64,000 bases of DNA from Actinacidiphila oryziradicis (GTDB lineage: Bacteria > Actinomycetota > Actinomycetes > Streptomycetales > Streptomycetaceae), in the NCBI RefSeq assembly GCF_005047355.1, contig NZ_SUMC01000002.1:62001-126000 (forward strand). The letters are read 5' to 3'. The notes beneath the pieces were generated by a model. That model saw nothing but the letters and a program-made list of their open reading frames with translations. It ran no database searches and was not told the DNA's origin. Every line of letters begins with the position of its first letter. The stretch's first letter is position 1. A program made the position numbers and the translations under genes. This document shows, piece by piece, positions 59,409 to 64,000 of the stretch.

Positions 59409-60053
59409 TCAGGCCCCCTTGGCCGCGGTGCGGACCAGGACGAGGCCGCCGTTCGGACCGGGGATGGCTCCCTTGATCAGGAGCAGTCCCTTCTCCGCGT
59501 CAACGGCGTGGACGGTCAGGTTCTGGGTGGTGACCCGCTCGTTGCCCATACGGCCCGCCATGCGCATGCCCTTGAACACACGACCCGGGGTGGCACAGCC
59601 ACCGATGGAGCCGGGCGAACGGTGCTTGCGCTGGGTGCCGTGACCGGCGCCGAGGCCCTTGAAGTTGTGACGCTTCATGACACCGGCGAAGCCCTTGCCC
59701 TTGCTCTTGCCCGTGACGTCGACCTTGACGCCGGACTCGAACACCTCGGCAGTGATCTCCTGGCCGAGCGTGTACTCGCTGGCGTCGGAGGTGCGGAGCT
59801 CCACCAGGTGGCGGCGCGGGGTCACATCGGCCTTGGCGAAGTGGCCCTTGAGGGGCTTGTTCACCTTGCGGGGATCGATCTCGCCGAAGGCGATCTGGAC
59901 CGCTTCGTAGCCGTCGACAACGTTCGTACGAACCTGGGTCACGACATTCGGGCCGGCCTTGACGACGGTCACCGGGACGACACGGTTGTTCTCGTCCCAG
60001 ACCTGGGTCATGCCGAGCTTCTCGCCCAGGATGCCCTTGATCTGCTTTGCCAT
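59409..60053 (-). CDS. rplC: 50S ribosomal protein L3
   Basis: Peptidyl-transferase-proximal protein, 214 residues. [40 protein letters not shown] and [20 protein letters not shown] are family blocks. 14 bp after rpsJ. Confidence 0.97.
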   Translation of the reverse strand: MAKQIKGILGEKLGMTQVWDENNRVVPVTVVKAGPNVVTQVRTNVVDGYEAVQIAFGEIDPRKVNKPLKGHFAKADVTPRRHLVELRTSDASEYTLGQEITAEVFESGVKVDVTGKSKGKGFAGVMKRHNFKGLGAGHGTQRKHRSPGSIGGCATPGRVFKGMRMAGRMGNERVTTQNLTVHAVDAEKGLLLIKGAIPGPNGGLVLVRTAAKGA

Positions 60054-60067
60054 CTTGTCCGCGCCTC

Positions 60068-60376
60068 TCAGAGCTTGATCTCGATGTCAACGCCGGCCGG
60101 AAGGTCCAGGCGCATCAACGAGTCAACGGTCTTGGGCGTCGGGTCGAGGATGTCGATCAAGCGCTTGTGAGTGCGCATCTCGAAGTGCTCGCGCGAGTCC
60201 TTGTACTTGTGCGGCGACTTGATGACGCAGTACACGTTCTTCTCAGTGGGCAGCGGCACCGGGCCCGCGACCTGCGCACCAGTACGAGTCACCGTCTCGA
60301 CGATCTTCTTCGCCGAAGAGTCGATGACCTCGTGGTCGTAGGCCTTGAGCCGGATGCGGATCTTCTGTCCCGCCAT
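60068..60376 (-). CDS. rpsJ: 30S ribosomal protein S10
   Basis: Head protein, also the NusE transcription factor. It has 102 residues: [20 protein letters not shown] and [20 protein letters not shown]. The ATG at 60376 has GGAG 7 nt ahead. First gene of the superoperon; a promoter at 60716-60743 implies a leader of about 330 nt, which holds a TCCGCATGCGGA palindrome at 60479-60490. Confidence 0.97.
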   Translation of the reverse strand: MAGQKIRIRLKAYDHEVIDSSAKKIVETVTRTGAQVAGPVPLPTEKNVYCVIKSPHKYKDSREHFEMRTHKRLIDILDPTPKTVDSLMRLDLPAGVDIEIKL

Positions 60377-60715
60377 GGCTACTCCGTAGTCCTGTCTCTT
60401 CTTACGCTCTGGAACCCGGCGGACGACCGTCTTCTCCGACCCACGCGGTCGGGCGTGTCGCGCCCCTTCCCGTAATTCTCCGCATGCGGAAAATCCCTCG
60501 GGAGGGGGTTTGTGGGAGATGACACCCACCGGGTGCCTGGTCTGCACCGCGTTCACGCTTCCCGGAAGATTCCCGTACGTCCGTCCACAAGGGACGACGA
60601 GTACTGTGGGACTCGCTTCCGGTCCTCCCGACGGGAGGCGCGCAACATCGGCGCTCGACCGAGCAACTTGGCTAGTCTGCCATACGCGGGGCACCCCGCG
60701 CCAATCGAGCCGGGA

Positions 60716-60743
60716 AGCCTACCCCTGCGGGGGTGAGGGTCAA
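60716..60743 (-). promoter_or_regulatory. Promoter for the S10 superoperon
   Basis: Minus strand TTGACC (60738-60743), 16-bp spacer, TAGGCT (60716-60721), a good vegetative match. A weaker second candidate (TTGGCG...CAGACT) lies about 40 bp downstream. The region 60377-60715 otherwise holds no gene. Confidence 0.62.
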
Positions 60744-60769
60744 ACCCGGGGCCCGCCGGAGGCGGCGGA

Positions 60770-60976
60770 TCAGCCCTTTGCCGCGTACGAGACGAACTCG
60801 GCCCACGCCTGCGATGTGAACGCGAACTGCGGACCCTGGGGGTCCTTGGAGTCGCGGACGTGGACGGCGCCGGGGGCGGTTGCGATCTCGACGCAGGAAG
60901 GACCGTCGTCGGTGCTGTAACTGCTCTTGAACCACTCCAGCGCGGAACCGGCTCTGGCAGAGGGCTTGAGGGTCAT
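60770..60976 (-). CDS. DUF397 domain protein
   Basis: 68 residues: WFKSSYSTDDGPSCVEIATA, VHVRDSKDPQGPQFAFTSQA, WAEFVSYA, the complete DUF397 motif. These small proteins are usually encoded with an Scr1-type helix-turn-helix regulator and an RsbW-like ATPase. BldB and the WhiJ partners belong here and affect development. Its start overlaps the regulator stop by 4 nt. Confidence 0.93.
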   Translation of the reverse strand: MTLKPSARAGSALEWFKSSYSTDDGPSCVEIATAPGAVHVRDSKDPQGPQFAFTSQAWAEFVSYAAKG

Positions 60977-61839
60977 GTCTCTCCCAGCACTTTCTGGATG
61001 ACGGCCAGCGATTCACGCGGCGTATGAGCCTGCGCCCGGATCATGCCATACCGCATCTCAAGGATCTGGACCTCCCGGGGATCGGCGATCAGGCGACTGG
61101 TGAGCTGCACTTCATTCAGCCCGACCGCTGTGCCGTCCTTGAGTTTCAGGACGCGCAACGAGCCGCCGAGCCCGGAGTGCTCCTCGACCGCCGTGGGCAT
61201 CACCTGGATCTCGACGTACCGCAACTGGCTGGCCTCCAGCAGGTGTTCGAGTTGGCGTCGCAACACCATTCTGCCCCCGATCGGCCGCCGGAGCGTCGCC
61301 TCTTCCTGGACGAAGGTCAGCAGTGGGGCGGGCCGCCGCTCGTAGATCTCCTGGCGAGCCATGCGAGCAGCCACCAGCCGCTCAAGTTCGTCCTCTCCGT
61401 ACGCCGGGCGCCGCAGGCCAAGGAGCGCCCGTGCGTACTCCTCCGTCTGCAAGAGGCCATCCACGACGGTGCTTGCATAGGAGCCCAGCTCTCCCGCCTC
61501 ATACTCCAGCTTCGCGACGTCCCGCACCTTCTTCGGGTACCGGGCCTCGGCCACGTCATCCTTCATCGCGGCGAGCTTGCCGCCGGCCCCCAGCACCTCG
61601 TCCGCCTTGTCCAGGAACTCCGGCTTGGGGACCCGCCGCCCCCGCTCGACGGACGAGACCATCTCCTCGCCATACCCGATGGCCGCCCCGAACTCGATCC
61701 GCCGCAGCCCCGCCGCTTCCCGCCAGAGCTTGATCTGCCGCCCGACCGCCTTCATCACGGCCCCGGAATCGTCGTCCTCCAGCCCGGCGTCCCAGTGAGA
61801 GCCGTCCGCCCCGTCCGCTCCGTCTGCCGTGTAGTCCAT
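60973..61839 (-). CDS. Helix-turn-helix regulator with DUF5753 (Scr1/WhiJ type)
   Basis: 288 residues from MDYTADGADGADG. The N-terminal XRE helix-turn-helix reads QIKLWREAAGLRRIEFGAAI with GYGEEMVSSVERGRRVPKPE. The DUF5753 effector domain follows (YEAGELGSYASTVVDGLLQT, EEYARALL, ...RRQLEHLLEASQLRYVEIQV). It probably forms a regulatory pair with the DUF397 protein, possibly antagonist and regulator as in whiJ loci. GGGGGCGG lies directly before this ATG; in-frame ATGs at 61854 and 61887 are possible starts. Confidence 0.9.
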   Translation of the reverse strand: MDYTADGADGADGSHWDAGLEDDDSGAVMKAVGRQIKLWREAAGLRRIEFGAAIGYGEEMVSSVERGRRVPKPEFLDKADEVLGAGGKLAAMKDDVAEARYPKKVRDVAKLEYEAGELGSYASTVVDGLLQTEEYARALLGLRRPAYGEDELERLVAARMARQEIYERRPAPLLTFVQEEATLRRPIGGRMVLRRQLEHLLEASQLRYVEIQVMPTAVEEHSGLGGSLRVLKLKDGTAVGLNEVQLTSRLIADPREVQILEMRYGMIRAQAHTPRESLAVIQKVLGET

Positions 61840-62079
61840 ACCGCCCCCGCTCATTTGGCACCCGCGTACGGCAATCACTGTCCGCACTCGGCTAGTTACC
61901 CCGAAGCGTAAACACGGCGGGGCGCGTTGATGACATTGGCCCAGAAAATCACCCGCCCCGGGCCTCGGTGGGGTTATTTCGGCATGGGTGGCGTGCGGGA
62001 GCGCTGGCTCCCTTCGGTCGCGAAGAAAAAGGCGCTCCTACGGGAAGGGGGAGGGGCGCTGCCGCTTGTCACCGGGCCG

Positions 62080-62250
62080 CCGGGCCGGTGGGTTGCGGAG
62101 GTCAAGGCGGCTTGTGCGGCATCGGTTCGGTGGGTGTCTGGGGTCTCGTTGCCGGATCCTGGTAGAGATGGTCGGTGGCGACGCCTGTTGTCCGTGGGGG
62201 GTTGCGCTGCCGTAACCGGCGGCTGTCGGGTGCTTGGTGGCTTGGCCCCG
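62080..62250. repeat. Left arm of a 171-bp perfect inverted repeat
   Basis: Identical to the reverse complement of 62996-63166 over all 171 bp. Weaker similarity extends outward on both sides (the GCTCCCTT-GGTCGC block at about 62006 and 63229) and inward through GGCGGCTT-like sequence and AACGTT motifs. No gene is visible from 61840 to 63413. Confidence 0.9.
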
Positions 62251-62332
62251 TTGTCGACGGGGCGGGCGGGGGCCCGGCGGCTTCCCTCTCGGCCGGTGGG
62301 CGGATGGGCGGGGGCCCGGGCCCGGCGGGGGC

Positions 62333-62423
62333 GCAGAAACGTTCCGGCGGGGGGCGAGTGGTTGCTCTCCCGACCAGTGGGCGGCCGGCGTTCATGCGGG
62401 GGGATGCAGAAACGTTCCGGCGG
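62333..62423. repeat. Two direct copies of an AACGTT-centred motif
   Basis: GCAGAAACGTTCCGGCGG at 62333-62350 and 62406-62423. An inverted copy lies at 62907-62924 and a degenerate inverted copy (GGCAAAAACGTTCCTGCC) at 62861-62878. A variant with ACGATT is at about 62750-62770. They lie inside the inverted-repeat region and could be protein-binding sites. Confidence 0.7.
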
Positions 62424-62614
62424 AGCGCCATACCGGGTTCACCACCCCCGGGGCAGCATTTACCCCACTTTGGGCATACCTTTTGGGCCCATCTGGATTG
62501 TCAGTGCTGAAAGTGAAGAGATATGCCCGAATTGCCAATTTCTGGACTTCACTAACTGCACTCAAATCCGTCCCAGGGGTCGCCGGTGGCCCGCCAGCGA
62601 CCCCACAGCCCGCC

Positions 62615-62699
62615 CGCCTGCGTGCACTACAGCCCATGCCTGCGTACACCCCGGCGTGGCGGGGGTGTACGCAGGCATGGGCTGTAGTGCACGCAGGCG
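62615..62699. repeat. Hairpin with perfect 38-bp stem
   Basis: Arms 62615-62652 and 62662-62699 pair without mismatch around a 9-nt loop (GGCGTGGCG). The arms contain GTGCACTACAGCCCATGCC. The hairpin is centred at about 62657, close to the midpoint (62623) of the large inverted repeat. It is far longer than terminators in this window. It could be a structured RNA, a recombination or replication site, or a folded mobile element. Confidence 0.85.
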
Positions 62700-62995
62700 C
62701 GAGAGGAATTGACCGATATGCCGGATGCGGGGAAGCCTCCTCGCTCCCGCTGAAACGATTCTGCGGCGGAGCGGATCCATGAGGTGCCCCGATGAGACAG
62801 CGACACTACGAGCGGGGCCCGTGAGAGTGTCCCATTCGGGCACCTAATGTCCCGATCCCCGGCAAAAACGTTCCTGCCCCGAACCCGGAGGAGAGCCACC
62901 CGCCCTCCGCCGGAACGTTTCTGCACCCCCGCGCCTGGACCCCCACCCACCGGCCGGGAGGGCAGCCACCGGGCCCCCGCTCACTTCCCCCGCCC

Positions 62996-63166
62996 CGGGG
63001 CCAAGCCACCAAGCACCCGACAGCCGCCGGTTACGGCAGCGCAACCCCCCACGGACAACAGGCGTCGCCACCGACCATCTCTACCAGGATCCGGCAACGA
63101 GACCCCAGACACCCACCGAACCGATGCCGCACAAGCCGCCTTGACCTCCGCAACCCACCGGCCCGG
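62996..63166. repeat. Right arm of the 171-bp perfect inverted repeat
   Basis: Exact reverse complement of 62080-62250. Together the arms enclose 745 bp, so homologous recombination between them would invert 62251-62995. Confidence 0.9.
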
Positions 63167-63413
63167 GAGCCAACCGACGAGACGAGCCCCCCTCCTCCCC
63201 CTCCGCAGTTGCGTCTTTGATCTTTGCGACCAAAGGGAGCAAAACGCACCCGCACCCGGCCAATCAGAAATGGCGAGACCGGCAACCCCGACCACCCCAA
63301 CCACCCCAACCACGGCGTACCGGCCGGACAGGTCCAGGCCACGGACGGACAGTCACGCTCCGTACAAGCCCCACGCCTATCCAGTTGTCACACGCCCGAT
63401 CACGCTAAGTCGC

Positions 63414-63833
63414 GTGAACCAGGAAATCACCAGCCCCGAAACAGCCCCCGCCACCCGCCAGTTCCATGTCCAGCTCTCCGCCACCCGCAGGGGCGCCCGG
63501 CTTGCCCGGCTGCTCGCGACCGAGCAGCTGCGCAGCTGGGGGCTGTCGATCGAGGCGGCGGCACACGTTGTCGCTGAGCTGGCCGCGAACGCGGCGCTCC
63601 ATGGCCGCGTACCGGGCCGCGACTTCCGGCTGACGCTCACCGTCACGAACGCCGGCACACTCCGCATCGAGGTGACGGACGCCCGCGCGGAGCGCCTTCC
63701 GTCTGTCCACCGCGAGGCGCTCCCGGAGGACGAGTCGGGGCGCGGCCTCATGCTCGTGGACGCGCTGGCCGACCGCTGGGGTGTCGCGCCGGGCCCGGCG
63801 CCCTGCAAGACGGTGTGGGCCGAGCTGGGCTGA
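63414..63833 (+). CDS. RsbW-like ATP-binding protein (HATPase_c)
   Basis: 139 residues of a GHKL ATPase domain like anti-sigma kinases. The N-box is VVAELAANAALHG (Glu and Asn of E-x3-N). The G1 box reads IEVTDARAERLP and the G2 box ESGRGLMLVDALADRWG. No sensor or sigma gene is adjacent. The GTG at 63414 starts VNQEITSPETAPATRQ; the open frame upstream is inverted-repeat DNA. It faces away from the DUF397 and helix-turn-helix pair, and the three probably form one regulatory set, as is common in Streptomyces. Confidence 0.88.
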   Translation: MNQEITSPETAPATRQFHVQLSATRRGARLARLLATEQLRSWGLSIEAAAHVVAELAANAALHGRVPGRDFRLTLTVTNAGTLRIEVTDARAERLPSVHREALPEDESGRGLMLVDALADRWGVAPGPAPCKTVWAELG

Positions 63834-64000
63834 AGAGAGGCAGCGAGGCCCCGACCTCCTGGGGGGCGGGGGGTGTGAGCTGTTGATCGTTGCGTACGAA
63901 GGAGTGTGTATGAGTTCGCTTGAGTGAGTGTGCTGGTGTGAGGGTGGTGATCGTGTCGCCCGGTCTGTTGGCGCCGTGCTGGGGAACTCGTTCGGGTGAA
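63834..64000. other. Window end, no assignable gene
   Basis: A ribosome-binding-like GAAGGAG precedes an ATG at 63910 that meets TGA after five codons (MSSLE). The same frame then continues VCWCEGGDRVARSVGAVLG to a TGA at 63996-63998. Another frame from a GTG at 63938 is open to the end of the window. Neither can be judged without the next bases. Confidence 0.3.

Noticed and set aside
62080-63166. Retron or replication origin in the inverted-repeat region
   Set aside because: No reverse transcriptase gene, no DnaA-box clusters and no dnaA/dnaN; only the repeats themselves are supported.
62847-63413. Long N-terminal extension of the RsbW-like protein
   Set aside because: The extension is Pro/Arg/Thr-rich translation of inverted-repeat DNA; the conserved domain begins just after the GTG at 63414.
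63910-63998. Selenoprotein or RiPP precursor reading through the TGA at 63925
   Set aside because: No SECIS-like hairpin or maturation gene is visible, and the window ends before context can be judged.

Overview
The window comes from a Streptomyces chromosome or a very close relative. The DNA is strongly GC rich with GC-biased third codon positions, many genes start with GTG or without a leader, and the sporulation regulators bldM and whiD sit side by side in their conserved setting with guaB, groES and the tsa genes. Almost everything is core-chromosome housekeeping, broken up by short intergenic repeats and several decayed genes. No tRNA, rRNA, CRISPR array, prophage or transposase gene was seen.

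Layout. From 1 to 8 kb: a membrane serine/threonine kinase (cut by the window edge), glpD, a nucleotide-sugar dehydrogenase homologue lacking its catalytic Cys, a membrane protein with a C-terminal PH-like domain, and a polyprenol-phosphate-mannose synthase-like enzyme. From 8 to 14.5 kb: guaB3 and guaB, an SigD/ShbA-type sigma factor, bldM, whiD and a class V aminotransferase. From 15 to 19 kb: a MOSC protein, groEL and groES under two CIRCE operators, and a methyltransferase. From 19 to 35 kb, mostly on the minus strand: tsaD, rimI, tsaB and tsaE (t6A tRNA modification), alr, an L,D-transpeptidase, nnr, acpS, glmS, coaA and glmM. Here glmS and glmM (UDP-GlcNAc synthesis), alr and the transpeptidase all serve the cell wall. 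Then come rpsI-rplM, a GT-C mannosyltransferase-like protein, an ABC-F ATPase, a secreted or membrane-anchored protein, gnd and truA.

From 43 to 60.4 kb the minus strand carries the S10-spc-alpha ribosomal superoperon in classical order: rpsJ, rplC, rplD, rplW, rplB, rpsS, rplV, rpsC, rplP, rpmC, rpsQ, rplN, rplX, rplE, rpsN, rpsH, rplF, rplR, rpsE, rpmD, rplO, secY, adk, map, infA, rpmJ, rpsM, rpsK, rpoA, rplQ. It is interrupted between rplO and secY by a gene remnant carrying an in-frame TAG. Upstream lie a DUF397 plus helix-turn-helix pair and, divergently, an RsbW-like ATPase. A 1.1 kb non-coding block separates them.

The most unusual structures are: (i) that block, in which two identical 171-bp inverted repeats (62080-62250 and 62996-63166) flank 745 bp with a perfect 38-bp-stem hairpin near the centre, a candidate invertible segment; (ii) a family of MITE-like elements with about 21-24 bp terminal inverted repeats inserted at CTAG, where the CTAG doubles as the TAG stop codon of bldM, glmM and the aminotransferase gene; (iii) a DtxR-type iron box in front of a 66-residue unknown protein inside the tsa gene cluster; and (iv) an apparently inactive nucleotide-sugar dehydrogenase.
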